In this document: positions 34,919-44,190 of the stretch, piece by piece | Position numbering within the stretch: position 1 is the stretch's first letter | Layout of the letters: each line of letters opens with the position of its first letter | Assembly: GCA_946408825.1 (NCBI GenBank) | Contig: CAMJTU010000018.1 | Location: 1 to 64,000, forward strand | DNA: 64,000 nucleotides | Direction of reading: 5' to 3' | From: an uncultured Planctomycetaceae bacterium | GTDB taxonomy: Bacteria > Planctomycetota > Planctomycetia > Pirellulales > Thermoguttaceae | Made by a program: the position numbers and the translations under genes | Notes under the pieces: model-generated | The model's database searches: none | Seen by the model: the letters and a program-made list of their open reading frames with translations, nothing else | What the model was told of the DNA's origin: nothing

Positions 34919-37666
34919 TTATCCCTTGCGTCCGATTGTGACGACGGTAAGCTCTGGATCCTTGATAGGGAGTTCGAGCTCGCCGACGCCTGATAAAAAC
35001 GAAATCTTTGCAATACGGTCAAAAGGAGGCCCTTTGATTTCTTTTACGACGCCGACGCCATATTTTTTATGTTGGACAAAAGACTTGACAGAGATAGTTT
35101 TGGGAATTGGGACGATTGACTCGCGACTGCTTTTTGAACCGGGATGATTCTGAAAAGAAGCTCCTGTCGACAGCGCTCCTGGTTTAATCTCCTTCCGAGA
35201 ACGTTTAGAGCGCGAGGAACCCTTCTGAGAGGAACGGAGACGTGAATTCGGGACTTCGTCAAAATCGACGACAATATTCTCGTCGTCGCCAAAATCGGCA
35301 TGCATTTTTGGAACTTGTTCTGAATCTTCGTCAAAGACAAGTTCAAGATCGTCAGGAATAACCTGCGAATAGTTTGTTTCTGGTTCCGGATCGACACATT
35401 CGTCGACGTCGGCGAAATCCACAGGTTTGGTTCGTTCTCGGCGTCCGGTTACGCTGGGGATTGAACTATAAGAGACTACGTCCTTGTTGTCGACGAACAG
35501 GCTTGACGCGCTATTTTCCCAGAGAGCACGACGTTGCGAAACGCCTTCTTTTCTTTCGAAAAACTTAGGAATGGTAATTTGACCGTCAGGCTCAGTCGTC
35601 GCTTTTTCTTTTAGCGTGGCGAGCCACGCGTCAAGGGAATTAAAACGTTCGATTCCAGTTTGGGGAAATTCGAAAATAAAACGGCTTGAGATTGAAGGAG
35701 AGTAGCTGCCACGAAATTCTCGGTACCTTGTTCGCGAAAGTCGTAATTCTTCTTTTGCACGCGTTATGCCGACGAAAAGAAGTCGTCTTTCTTCCTCGAG
35801 TTGCCGTTTAATATCCTTGGAACGTTCGTGGGGTAAAACGCCGTCTTCAAGCGCTACCAGATAGACGACGGGAAACTCAAGTCCTTTAGCGGCGTGAAGC
35901 GTCATTAACGATACTCTGGCTTCGTTTGCATTCCAAGCGTCAACGTCGCTGACAAGCGCAATCTGTTCAAGGAAGGTTCCGAGTCGATCACGAGAACGGG
36001 GAGCGTGGTTGAAAAAAAGATCCTCTGTCGTTTCCTGCTCCAGTTGGACGAAATCCCTGTCAAATTCACGAAGTTCTGTGAGAAATTCTTGCACGTTGTC
36101 GATTCGTTGTTCGTCTTCTTCCGTCTTTGCGGAGGAAGTTTTCAGGTAATCAAAGTATTTGCTCTTTTCAAGGAGGAGGCTCACAACGACTTCCATGGCG
36201 TCGCCTCTTGCAAAAGCTTCCGCAGCATGATCGATCAACGAAGCAAACTTTAGAAAAGCTTTCTGGACTTTGGTAGAGAGACCATGAATTTGAGCAGCCG
36301 ACCTAGCGGCTTCTAGGAGGGTGACGTTGTGTTCTTCAGCGTAACATTCGAGTCGTGCAAGTGAAACACGTCCAATTCCGCGGGACGGAAGATTGACAAC
36401 CCGGTTAAAAGAGATGACGTCGTTCGGGTTGTAAATCAATTGCAGGTACGAACATACGTCCTTAATTTCTTTGCGATTAAAGAACTCGAGCCCCCGTACT
36501 AGCTGATAGGGAACGCCGTATCTTTTGAGCGCATACTCTAAGTTTCGCGAAAGCGCGTTCATCCGATAAAAGACGGCATAGTCTTGCGGTTTTCGTTTTC
36601 CAGAGGCGATTTCTGCGGCAATTTCCGCTGCGATTGTTTCTGCTTCTTCTACCTGATCTTGATTTACCAGTATTCGCGGCGGGACGCCTTCTTTGTTTTC
36701 AGTATAAAGATCTTTGTCTTTGCGGTAAACATTATGCTTGATTAGACAGTCGGCGACGCGTAAGACGCTTTTGTCGCTTCTGTAATTTTGTTCTAGTCGC
36801 ACGACCTTAGCGTCTGGAAAATCCTTCTCGAAATTAAGGATATTGTTGATATTCGCTCCACGCCAACCGTAGATGGATTGATCTGGATCGCCTGTAGCCG
36901 CTAAGTTTGGAAAGTCGATTGACAACGCCTTCGCGATAGCGTATTGAACGAGGTTCGTATCCTGGTATTCATCTACAAGGATATACCGGAAACGCGCGTC
37001 AAGTTGAGCGCGGATTTCTGGATTTTGCTTGAGTATGACGGCGACATGAAAGAGCAGGTCGTCGAAATCGACGGCGTTCGCTTTTTTGAGCGCGGCTTGA
37101 TATTGCGGATAAGCGTCTTCAACAACCCTTCCTAGTAGACTCCCGCCGTTAGCGCAGTATTCAGAAGCGGAGATCAGCGAATTCTTCGCCCAACTTATAC
37201 CCGACGCGATCTTAGGAATATCAACGCCAATAGGAAGACTACTTTTTGGAACGACGCTTTCAAGTAGTTTTTGACTTTGGTCGGCGTCGTAAATGGCGTA
37301 ATTCTCCTCAAGTCCGACGAAACGCGCATAGTAGCGGAGAAGGAAGGCGCAAAAACGGTGAAAAGTTCCAATCCAGACGCGATTACCCGGAGCCATCGTC
37401 TGAAGGCGCTTCTTCATTTCGTCGGCGGCTTTATTGGTAAACGTTAACGCGGCGATTTGATAATCATAAACGCCGTTATGGAGCAACCAAGCGACGCGGT
37501 GCGTAACAACGCGCGTCTTGCCGCTACCAGGTCCTGCAAGAACCAACATTGGACCGTCGATGTGTGTAACCGCTTCGCGTTGCGCTGAGTTAAGTCCCTC
37601 AAGAAGCGAATTGGCGTCGGCTTCTTTGCCAGAAAATACTGGCTTTGAAACTTCTTCTGTAGTCAT
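34919..37666 (-). CDS. pcrA: UvrD/PcrA-type superfamily 1 DNA helicase
   Basis: 915 aa. ATP-dependent 3'-5' helicase for repair and replication. All SF1A motifs can be read: Q motif LNSAQREAV, Walker A AGPGSGKTR (about residue 44), Ia TFTNKAADEM, GTFHRF, Walker B VDEYQDTN, motif III GDPDQSIYGWRGA, motif IV LEQNYRSD, motif V TLHAAKGLEFPVVYL, and motif VI VGITRAKEEL. After the helicase core (about 690) comes a 150-residue acidic, low-complexity linker, then a Tudor-like C-terminal domain (VQHKKYGVGVVKEI, about 855-900) as in PcrA/UvrD, which contacts RNA polymerase in those proteins. The linker is longer than usual. Ribosome-binding site is weak. Confidence 0.95.
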   Translation of the reverse strand: MTTEEVSKPVFSGKEADANSLLEGLNSAQREAVTHIDGPMLVLAGPGSGKTRVVTHRVAWLLHNGVYDYQIAALTFTNKAADEMKKRLQTMAPGNRVWIGTFHRFCAFLLRYYARFVGLEENYAIYDADQSQKLLESVVPKSSLPIGVDIPKIASGISWAKNSLISASEYCANGGSLLGRVVEDAYPQYQAALKKANAVDFDDLLFHVAVILKQNPEIRAQLDARFRYILVDEYQDTNLVQYAIAKALSIDFPNLAATGDPDQSIYGWRGANINNILNFEKDFPDAKVVRLEQNYRSDKSVLRVADCLIKHNVYRKDKDLYTENKEGVPPRILVNQDQVEEAETIAAEIAAEIASGKRKPQDYAVFYRMNALSRNLEYALKRYGVPYQLVRGLEFFNRKEIKDVCSYLQLIYNPNDVISFNRVVNLPSRGIGRVSLARLECYAEEHNVTLLEAARSAAQIHGLSTKVQKAFLKFASLIDHAAEAFARGDAMEVVVSLLLEKSKYFDYLKTSSAKTEEDEQRIDNVQEFLTELREFDRDFVQLEQETTEDLFFNHAPRSRDRLGTFLEQIALVSDVDAWNANEARVSLMTLHAAKGLEFPVVYLVALEDGVLPHERSKDIKRQLEEERRLLFVGITRAKEELRLSRTRYREFRGSYSPSISSRFIFEFPQTGIERFNSLDAWLATLKEKATTEPDGQITIPKFFERKEGVSQRRALWENSASSLFVDNKDVVSYSSIPSVTGRRERTKPVDFADVDECVDPEPETNYSQVIPDDLELVFDEDSEQVPKMHADFGDDENIVVDFDEVPNSRLRSSQKGSSRSKRSRKEIKPGALSTGASFQNHPGSKSSRESIVPIPKTISVKSFVQHKKYGVGVVKEIKGPPFDRIAKISFLSGVGELELPIKDPELTVVTIGRKG

Positions 37667-37740
37667 TTCGTTGTTTTCTTAAGTTTTCCTAACGCCTTCG
37701 TTATCCGCAAGAATGAACGCGCTGTGGGTCAAAAAACGAG

Positions 37741-37771
37741 AACGCCGAGGAGACTTGCGCCCCTCGGCGTT
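37741..37771 (-). terminator. Terminator of the DUF1573 gene
   Basis: AACGCCGAGG / CCTCGGCGTT 10-bp GC-rich stem with an 11-nt loop, then CTCGTTTTTTG on the minus strand. It lies between the DUF1573 stop and the helicase start. Confidence 0.82.
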
Positions 37772-37845
37772 TCAATTGTAAAGTTTTTCGTTAATTTGAC
37801 CAGATTCTCTAAATTCCTTTTGGGAGGAAAGACGAACTAAGCTCG

Positions 37846-39255
37846 TTAACGATATTGCCCACGAGGGAATGGTAGAATCGATAAATTACGCGACGGATAT
37901 GCGTTTCTCGATCTTGTTGAGTTTGAAGCAGGTATTGTCGTCGGCGTGGGGACGCGACGTCTTTCATCTTTATGTTCGACAGGCGAGGCGGAGGAAATGT
38001 TCTTTCCACTACCGCCAGATCGCGCGAAACCTAAATCTTCAACCTTAGATTCTTCCTTTGGAACGGAGTCGCTCTGTTTCTCCTTTATACCTTCTTTAGT
38101 TTCATTCTGAGCGCCGGCGAGCCTTTCTTCTCCTTTTTTCTCCCTATTTGCGTTGCGTTCCTTCTCGGCGTCACGTTTAGCCAGAACTTCAGGATCAAAA
38201 TTTCCAGAAGAAATCTGCACGTCAAGGAAGAGAACTCGACCGTCTGTTGTTTCGATCTTCAATTTCGGATTCTCGTCGACGTCAGAAAGTTTTGACGGAT
38301 CGAACGTTACCGGGACGACACAAACCTTGGCCGGGCGAATTGCTTTCTGAGAAAATTTACATTCGAGCGCATTAGAAGGCGAGTATACCGATTTGAGGGT
38401 AAACTCAGACGGCGCCGTAATAACGAAATTTTTCGTAATTTTTTGGCCGTCTCTTGAGGTTGGGAAGGTTAGCGCCCCTGGCGATATGGCGAGCGGCGCT
38501 CGAACGATTCCTGAAACGGTTAGAACGAGCGGGGTTCCTCCAGAGGGTCCGTTCGACCAAATTTGAACCGTCGCATCAAGATAACCGGCAGGCGCGTCGT
38601 CCTTAATCGAGACGAATAGCGGAGTTTGAGTTCCAGAACCTACACGAGTGGGTTTTCCCGTTTGGACTTCAAGATAAGGACTGGACGACACGACACGAGC
38701 GACTGTCTCGTTGTAGCCAGGATAGATTACACGCGCCTGTTGCGTTCTTGACGACGAATCCGCGCTCAACTGAAGAGCTTTATGTTCTGTTCCAATCTCT
38801 TGAGGCTTTGTTGCTTGATCGACTAGAAACGTGAGTTTTTGGGGTTCCAACGAAACGTTTTCTATAATGACTCCCGCAATGTTGAGGGGAACCTCAAACA
38901 CGTTCGCGCCACGCTGGAATGTGACGGTAACGGTCACGTGCCGAACGCCTGTAAAACGAACGCCGTCGATTTGCGCGACGACCTCGCCTTTTTCGCCTTT
39001 CTTATAAACTCGCTTTTCAGGTATGAAAACCTTCGTACATTGGCAACTAACCCTAGCTCCCAGAAGATGAAGATCTTCTGAACTATTGTTTGTAAAGACG
39101 AAGGAATGGCGAGGCGTCGTATATCGTGGAATCCCTTTGAAATCATACCCCGATTCCGTAAAAATTCCCTGGCCCTGAGCGACGGCAACAGACGGCGCCG
39201 ACGCAAAGAGGAGCAACAACGCCATAGCGGAAAGCGCAAGCGAAAGACGGCGCAT
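37846..39255 (-). CDS. Exported DUF1573-type (ASH/Ig-like) protein
   Basis: 469 aa from ATG 39255, which has GAGGT six bases upstream; the longer ORF start at 39300 puts 15 non-hydrophobic residues before the signal and is less likely. Signal peptide MRRLSLALSAMALLLLFASAP. Residues about 35-125 are a DUF1573/ASPM-SPD2-Hydin-like beta-sandwich: HSFVFTNNSSEDLHL, then a cysteine pair in VSCQCTKV, then EVVAQID...VRHVTVTVTF. A second and third similar sandwich follow (VLTVSGIVRAPL, ALTFPTSRDGQKI). The last 100 residues are charged, low complexity. Envelope structural or binding role likely; not an enzyme by any visible motif. Confidence 0.85.
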   Translation of the reverse strand: MRRLSLALSAMALLLLFASAPSVAVAQGQGIFTESGYDFKGIPRYTTPRHSFVFTNNSSEDLHLLGARVSCQCTKVFIPEKRVYKKGEKGEVVAQIDGVRFTGVRHVTVTVTFQRGANVFEVPLNIAGVIIENVSLEPQKLTFLVDQATKPQEIGTEHKALQLSADSSSRTQQARVIYPGYNETVARVVSSSPYLEVQTGKPTRVGSGTQTPLFVSIKDDAPAGYLDATVQIWSNGPSGGTPLVLTVSGIVRAPLAISPGALTFPTSRDGQKITKNFVITAPSEFTLKSVYSPSNALECKFSQKAIRPAKVCVVPVTFDPSKLSDVDENPKLKIETTDGRVLFLDVQISSGNFDPEVLAKRDAEKERNANREKKGEERLAGAQNETKEGIKEKQSDSVPKEESKVEDLGFARSGGSGKNISSASPVEHKDERRRVPTPTTIPASNSTRSRNAYPSRNLSILPFPRGQYR

Positions 39256-39856
39256 TGTAACCTCACGACGAACGCTTGCCAAGGACGAATTCCGAGACAA
39301 AGCGTGATTTCATGATGGATGTTGAAGCGTATGATCGATTCCCAAATTACAAAGGGACGACGACCGCAATTTATTTCCGGCGACTCTGCCTTTCAGGAGC
39401 TGCCGTAAGCCCGACGTAGACGACTGATTTTAGAACGCCTACTGTCTTTGACAATGTTAAAAACGTTAAAAATTATCAAAAGGCCAATCTACACTTTCCC
39501 CATTATCTCCACATTGAACGTTTGGTTGAAAGTTCCAGCGTCAAGACGGAAGAAAGAGCACAAGAATTGGAGGGCTTGGGGCAGGGTACAAAAAATTTAA
39601 AAAATATCAAATAGGTTTTTTTAGAAATATTTGGATCAAACTTAGTCTAGGTTTCATTCATGGAAACCTAGGCGTGTATGGATAAAACAGTCTATTTTTT
39701 CTCAATAAGCTTGTAAATTAATTCTGTTTCAGGTATCTTGAAGGAACGTCGCCGAGCCCTTGTAAAAGAACTTGGCCCTGCGTCTGCTGTCTCAGTCTTG
39801 GCGAGGTAGCGTCTTTTTAAATATTACGCCTTTTTCAAAGGGAGGGGTTAGCTCTT
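39256..39856. other. 600-bp divergent intergenic region
   Basis: AT-rich, especially 39580-39720. It contains a perfect inverted repeat at 39647-39671 and a weak promoter-like pair TTGTAA (39711-39716), 17 bp, TATCTT (39734-39739) facing the oxidoreductase gene. No ORF with a ribosome-binding site is visible. Confidence 0.45.
39647..39671. promoter_or_regulatory. Perfect 9-bp inverted repeat, candidate operator
   Basis: CTAGGTTTC, 7-nt spacer, GAAACCTAG. No T-tract follows, so a terminator is unlikely. It sits about 40 bp upstream of the weak promoter-like pair and 186 bp upstream of the oxidoreductase start. It has the form of a binding site for a dimeric regulator. Confidence 0.45.
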
Positions 39857-41014
39857 ATGAAAACGTTGAATGTTGGGATGTTGGGAACCGGTTTCATGGG
39901 GCGAACCCATTCTAACGCGTTCAATCAGGTTGGGCATTTCTTCGATCTGCCTTACAAACTCGTCCTTAAAACCTGTTATGGTCGTAATCAAACGACGCTT
40001 GATAAATTTCAGAAGACCTGGGGGTATGAGGAGACTTCTACCGACTGGCATAAAGTAATCGCCGATCCAGAGATTGACGTCATTGACGTCGCCACGCCAA
40101 ATTTCCTCCATAAAGAAATGGTCATTGAGGCTGCTAAAGCAGGCAAAATGATCATTTGTGAAAAGCCTCTTGCGATGAGTTACGCCGAGGCCGAAGAGAT
40201 GGTCGACGCGGTTGAAAAAGCCGGCGTACAGACGGCCGTTTCTTTTTGCTACCGGCGCAATCCGTCCGTCGCTCTTTTCAAGCAGATCGTCGATGAAAAC
40301 AGAATTGGTCGTCCCTTCCATTACCGCGCGACGTATAATCAAGATTATACGATTAGCAAAAAGGTTCCTGTAGGCGGCGCGTCCTTATGGCGACTTGACG
40401 CCAAGGTTGCAGGTAGCGGCGTTACTGGCGACCTCCTTGCCCATTCAATCGACTGTGCAGAATGGTTAAATGGTCCGATTGAACGCGTTTGTGCTCATAC
40501 TGAGATTTTTGTCAAGGAGCGTCAGAATGCTGAAACTGGAGATATGACTCCAATTACGATCGACGACGCGTGTATGTTCTTGGCGATCTTCCGTAACGGC
40601 TCTATTGGAACTTTTGAGAGTTCGCGTTACGCTAGGGGACGGAAGAATTTCAACACGATGGAGATGAACGGCGAAAACGGCGCTTGTTACTTTAATTTGG
40701 AAGAGCCTGAATATTTGCAGTTCTTCCGGTACGCCGATCCCGAAACTGGGAAAAAGGTTGAAGATCATCTTACAGGCTGGCAACGTATTTTGGTCACGAA
40801 TTCCGAGCATCCGTATATGAGTCATTACTGGGTTCCGGGCACTGTAATCGGATACGAGCACTATTTTATCAATCAGCTTGCCGATTTCTTGCTTGAAGCC
40901 GCCGGTCAGAAACCAATTTATCCGACCCCGACAGTAAAAGACGCCGCACGTGTTCAGAAAGTTTGCGACGCCGTTATTCAGAGCGCACGGGAAGAGCGTT
41001 GGATTCAGATATGA
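39857..41014 (+). CDS. Gfo/Idh/MocA-family NAD(P)-dependent oxidoreductase
   Basis: 385 aa. N-terminal Rossmann fold GMLGTGFMGRTHSNA (about residues 7-21), the EKPLAM motif (catalytic lysine, about 96) typical of the family, and a C-terminal alpha/beta domain with a conserved G-D-x-x-x-H segment (GDLLAHSIDCAEWL, catalytic His region). Oxidises or reduces a sugar, inositol or related polyol; Planctomycetes carry many paralogues and the substrate cannot be told. Ribosome-binding site AGGGAGGGG. Single gene with its own terminator; the inverted repeat upstream suggests regulation by a small-molecule-responsive repressor. Confidence 0.93.
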   Translation: MKTLNVGMLGTGFMGRTHSNAFNQVGHFFDLPYKLVLKTCYGRNQTTLDKFQKTWGYEETSTDWHKVIADPEIDVIDVATPNFLHKEMVIEAAKAGKMIICEKPLAMSYAEAEEMVDAVEKAGVQTAVSFCYRRNPSVALFKQIVDENRIGRPFHYRATYNQDYTISKKVPVGGASLWRLDAKVAGSGVTGDLLAHSIDCAEWLNGPIERVCAHTEIFVKERQNAETGDMTPITIDDACMFLAIFRNGSIGTFESSRYARGRKNFNTMEMNGENGACYFNLEEPEYLQFFRYADPETGKKVEDHLTGWQRILVTNSEHPYMSHYWVPGTVIGYEHYFINQLADFLLEAAGQKPIYPTPTVKDAARVQKVCDAVIQSAREERWIQI

Positions 41015-41067
41015 TCCTTTATTACTCTGAATTGACCTTGCAGATTTGATCATATCAAGTCGTTACT

Positions 41068-41100
41068 GAGACGCTGGAATGAACTATATTCCAGCGTCTC
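41068..41100 (+). terminator. Terminator of the oxidoreductase gene
   Basis: GAGACGCTGGAAT / ATTCCAGCGTCTC perfect 13-bp stem, then TTTCTTATTTT. Confidence 0.92.
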
Positions 41101-41137
41101 TTTCTTATTTTCTGCTTTTTTTTTCACCCTTCCATAG

Positions 41138-41143
41138 TATAAT
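41138..41143 (+). promoter_or_regulatory. -10 box of the GYF_2 protein gene
   Basis: Perfect TATAAT with a T-rich stretch in the -35 region (no good match to TTGACA). About 65 nt before the ATG at 41209. Confidence 0.45.
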
Positions 41144-41208
41144 TAGCGTGGCTTGTAGGTTTTCGATCACAGAAGCGTCGGAGGTCGATCCTTAATCAGG
41201 GTTTCGCG

Positions 41209-42003
41209 ATGGGTATATGTTTTTTTTGTCCTAACGGTCATCCGCTGAACGTAAAGGCAGAACTTGCCGGCAGGATAGGACTGTGCCCGAAATGTCGTGT
41301 TAAAATGCGAATTCCGCTACAGAGTATGCGGAAGATCGACGAGAAAGAATTCCATGGTCAGCCTACGGCTGAGATGATTCCTGACGATCACAAGCGTGAA
41401 GAGAATTCTCCGTCGTCGCTTGAAGGCTCGCAAACTCCCCGTGAAACAAACGTTCCGAATTCTTCTTCGTTATCTAATCCTAGTTCGCCAACGAGCGAAT
41501 TGATTTCTCGTGCAACAGGGAAATCGACGCGAAATATTCGAGAGCGGCATTATGACGAATCTTTCGAACTGGAGGATTCTGCAATGCTCCTCAATGATCC
41601 TGACGCGCTTTGGTACGTGATAACGCCTGACAATCAACGGTATGGTCCAGCGCAGGGTAGCGTATTACGTACGTGGATTAAGGAGCGACGAGTCGGACCC
41701 AGAACACGAGTTTTGCGATCAGGGTGGCAGTCGGCCCTTGAGGCGGGGCAGATATTCCCCGAACTTGTCAAGATATTTGAAAATGATGAAGAATTCGCCG
41801 ACGATATGGCGGACGAGGCGGCAGAGACATTTGAAGGCGTCTCCTTCGGCGATCAGGCTTCTTTCACAGACGCCCGTAAATCTCTTGACGAATTGAGAAA
41901 GAGTCAACGAAGGGCGGTCGGAGCGCTTTGCTTGATTGGCTTTTTGACTTTCGTCCTTCTGTGTGCCGTTGGAACGTTGATTTGGATACTACTTCGTCAG
42001 TGA
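41209..42003 (+). CDS. Zinc-ribbon / GYF_2-domain membrane-anchored protein
   Basis: 264 aa. The N-terminal ribbon (CPNGHPL...CPKC, about residues 7-30) matches the one in the 118-aa protein at 2337-2693. A Ser/Pro-rich linker follows. Residues about 130-185 are a GYF_2 domain (WYVITPDNQRYGPAQGS, then WIKERRVGPRTRVLRSGW), which in other proteins binds proline-rich peptides. A single C-terminal membrane helix (ALCLIGFLTFVLLCAVGTLIWILL) ends the chain, giving a tail-anchored topology with ribbon and GYF_2 in the cytoplasm. Known combination in Planctomycetes; partner and role unknown. Followed by a tRNA gene. Confidence 0.82.
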   Translation: MGICFFCPNGHPLNVKAELAGRIGLCPKCRVKMRIPLQSMRKIDEKEFHGQPTAEMIPDDHKREENSPSSLEGSQTPRETNVPNSSSLSNPSSPTSELISRATGKSTRNIRERHYDESFELEDSAMLLNDPDALWYVITPDNQRYGPAQGSVLRTWIKERRVGPRTRVLRSGWQSALEAGQIFPELVKIFENDEEFADDMADEAAETFEGVSFGDQASFTDARKSLDELRKSQRRAVGALCLIGFLTFVLLCAVGTLIWILLRQ

Positions 42004-42026
42004 AGATCTTCCAATTGTTTTTACTC

Positions 42027-42054
42027 TTGTCGAACGAACTTCTGGCGTTATAAT
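42027..42054 (+). promoter_or_regulatory. Promoter of tRNA-Leu
   Basis: TTGTCG (42027-42032), 16-bp spacer, perfect TATAAT (42049-42054); predicted start about 10 nt before the tRNA. Confidence 0.8.
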
Positions 42055-42070
42055 AATCGGCGCTTCTTTT

Positions 42071-42153
42071 GCGGGTATGGTGGAACTGGCAGACACGTCA
42101 GATTTAGGTTCTGATGAGCTACGCTCGTGGAGGTTCGAGTCCTCTTACCCGCA
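42071..42153 (+). tRNA. tRNA-Leu (anticodon UAG)
   Basis: Acceptor stem GCGGGTA / TACCCGC, anticodon stem TCAGA / TCTGA enclosing loop TTTAGGT with anticodon TAG, a long variable arm typical of class II leucine tRNAs, and T-arm GGAGG TTCGAGT CCTCT. Discriminator base A; CCA is not encoded. Reads CUA and related CUN codons. Confidence 0.96.
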
Positions 42154-42210
42154 TTTTAACGACTTGACGTGCTTAGGCTTGCATCATATTTCTAAGCGTT
42201 GAACAAAACG

Positions 42211-42252
42211 GACGCGTCCTTGGATGTTCTTTCCAAACGACGCGTCTTTTTT
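42211..42252 (+). terminator. Terminator after tRNA-Leu
   Basis: GACGCGTC (42211-42218) pairs with GACGCGTC (42239-42246), extended by TTGG/CCAA, then TTTTTT. Nothing further is certain between 42253 and 42449 except a possible 22-codon ORF at 42319-42387. Confidence 0.88.
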
Positions 42253-42449
42253 ATCTTATTAAATTGCAAATAGGCTCGATACCCCTGATAAACAATCTGC
42301 TTTTCACAGGACTTTGCCATGGGACGAAAAGTCGATAGGATCGCGATTTATTCTGAAAGCAAAACAGTTTCGCCATCAGGTAATTAACGTGACAGACTCG
42401 GGCCTCCTGAGCATTATGCACTTTTTAATCCGCAATTTGAACGTCTATC

Positions 42450-44135
42450 TTAAATAAGCGGCGTCTTGCGATACTTAAGTCGACGATTTTTACCGTAATT
42501 GGGATTCTCTGCACGTAACGTTTCCTCATAGGACGAGAAGTCGCCCTCGAACCACCGCGTCTTACCGTTCCCCTCGAAAACGAGGAGGTGGGTGCAGATG
42601 CGATCCAAGAAGAAACGATCGTGACTGACGACTAGAACACAGCCTGCGAAGTCGATAATAGCCTGTTCTAAAACACGCATCGTCTGGACGTCGAGATCGT
42701 TGGTCGGTTCGTCGAGTAAAATAACGTTACCGCCACGGCGAAGAAGTTTAGCAAGATGTACACGATTGCGTTCGCCGCCAGAACAAACGCCAACCAACCG
42801 TTGTTGCTGAGATCCTCTGAAGTTAAAACGTGAAACATAGGCTCGGCTGTTCATTTCGACAGGACCGAGCTGAACATGATCACGACCGTCGGTTATTTCT
42901 TGAAAAACTGTATTGTTGTCATTAAGCGCGTCTCTATGTTGGTCGACATATGCCAATTGAACTGTTTCGCCAAGTTCGATCGTTCCCTTGTCAGGCTTTT
43001 CTTCTCCGACAATCATACGGAAAAGAGTCGATTTGCCGACGCCGTTGGGACCAACGACTCCGACCACCGCGCCTCGCGGAACGTTGAAGGAAACGTTATC
43101 GAGAAGCGTGATCGTTTGGTCGCCCTGCTGAAAGCTTTTAGAAACGCCGTCTACAACGACGACTTTTTCGCCAAGTCGTGGACCTGGAGCAATTTGAATG
43201 ATCGAGTCGCTCTTGTCGTCTAGTTTTTGTTCAGCGGCAAGCTGCTCATATGCCTTTATACGAGCTTGATTCTTTTGTAGTCTACCTTTATGAGCGGTCT
43301 GAATCCAATTCAGCTCACGCTTCAATGTTTTTTGTCGTTGTGATTCCTGTTTTTCGGTTACTCTCAGAATTTCGGCTTTCTGAGCGAGCCAAGACGAGTA
43401 ATTGCCTTCAAATGGAATTCCTCTCGTATTGTCGATCTCAAGAATCCATTTCGTTATATTGTCGAGGAAATAACGGTCGTGTGTTACGATGATAACTGTT
43501 CCGTGATATTCTCGGAGAGCTTCCTCTAACCATTGAACGGTTTCTGCGTCAAGGTGGTTAGTCGGTTCGTCGAGTAATAACAGATCTGGTCGTTCAAGAA
43601 GCGCTTGGCAGAGCGCTACGCGCCGCCGTTCTCCTCCGGAAAGCTGACGAACAACAGCTTCATCTGGCGGTAGGACGAGCGCGTCGGCGGCGACGTCGAT
43701 TCTACGGTCCAGTTCCCAGCCTTCTAGATGGTCGATTTCTTCTTGAAGTCGGCCCATTTCTTCCATGAGTTTATCGAAATTATCCTCCTGGTCAGGATCG
43801 CCCATCAGAGTCGATATTTCGTTAAATCTGTCAAGCTTCTGTTGAATTGGTGCGACAGCCTTCATAAGATTCTCGCGCACCGTGGAGTCGAGGTCTAGCT
43901 CTGGCTCTTGAGCGACGTATTTAACGGTCATACCTTTGACAAAAGTAACGTCGCCGTCATAATCTTTGTCAATGCCCGCCATTATTTTAAGGAGAGTCGA
44001 CTTTCCTGCGCCGTTTTCGCCGACAATTCCGATTTTTGCGCCGTAATAAAAGGCTAAACTGATATTTTGGAGGATTGTTTTATCGCCGAATTTCTTCGTG
44101 ACACGATTCATTTCAAAGATAAAGTGGGGCGCCAT
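42450..44135 (-). CDS. ettA: ABC-F translational throttle EttA
   Basis: 561 aa (E. coli EttA 555). Two ATP-binding cassettes on one chain, no membrane domain. First: Walker A GENGAGKST (about 38-46), signature LSGGERRRVAL, Walker B LLLLDEPTNHLD. Second: GPNGVGKST, CSGGERNRVHL, VILLDEPTNDLD. The linker and the long EttA arm (between Walker A and signature of cassette 1, LMEEMGRLQEEIDHLEGWELD) are present. The protein binds the ribosomal E site and gates translation according to ATP/ADP. Normal length with the C-terminal basic tail. Gap of 55 bp to the phosphatase gene upstream, so it could be the last gene of that run. Confidence 0.95.
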   Translation of the reverse strand: MAPHFIFEMNRVTKKFGDKTILQNISLAFYYGAKIGIVGENGAGKSTLLKIMAGIDKDYDGDVTFVKGMTVKYVAQEPELDLDSTVRENLMKAVAPIQQKLDRFNEISTLMGDPDQEDNFDKLMEEMGRLQEEIDHLEGWELDRRIDVAADALVLPPDEAVVRQLSGGERRRVALCQALLERPDLLLLDEPTNHLDAETVQWLEEALREYHGTVIIVTHDRYFLDNITKWILEIDNTRGIPFEGNYSSWLAQKAEILRVTEKQESQRQKTLKRELNWIQTAHKGRLQKNQARIKAYEQLAAEQKLDDKSDSIIQIAPGPRLGEKVVVVDGVSKSFQQGDQTITLLDNVSFNVPRGAVVGVVGPNGVGKSTLFRMIVGEEKPDKGTIELGETVQLAYVDQHRDALNDNNTVFQEITDGRDHVQLGPVEMNSRAYVSRFNFRGSQQQRLVGVCSGGERNRVHLAKLLRRGGNVILLDEPTNDLDVQTMRVLEQAIIDFAGCVLVVSHDRFFLDRICTHLLVFEGNGKTRWFEGDFSSYEETLRAENPNYGKNRRLKYRKTPLI

Positions 44136-44190
44136 GTATTTTTACCTAACTGAAGTGAATTTGAAGTTAATTCTAAGAGCAATGGATATT

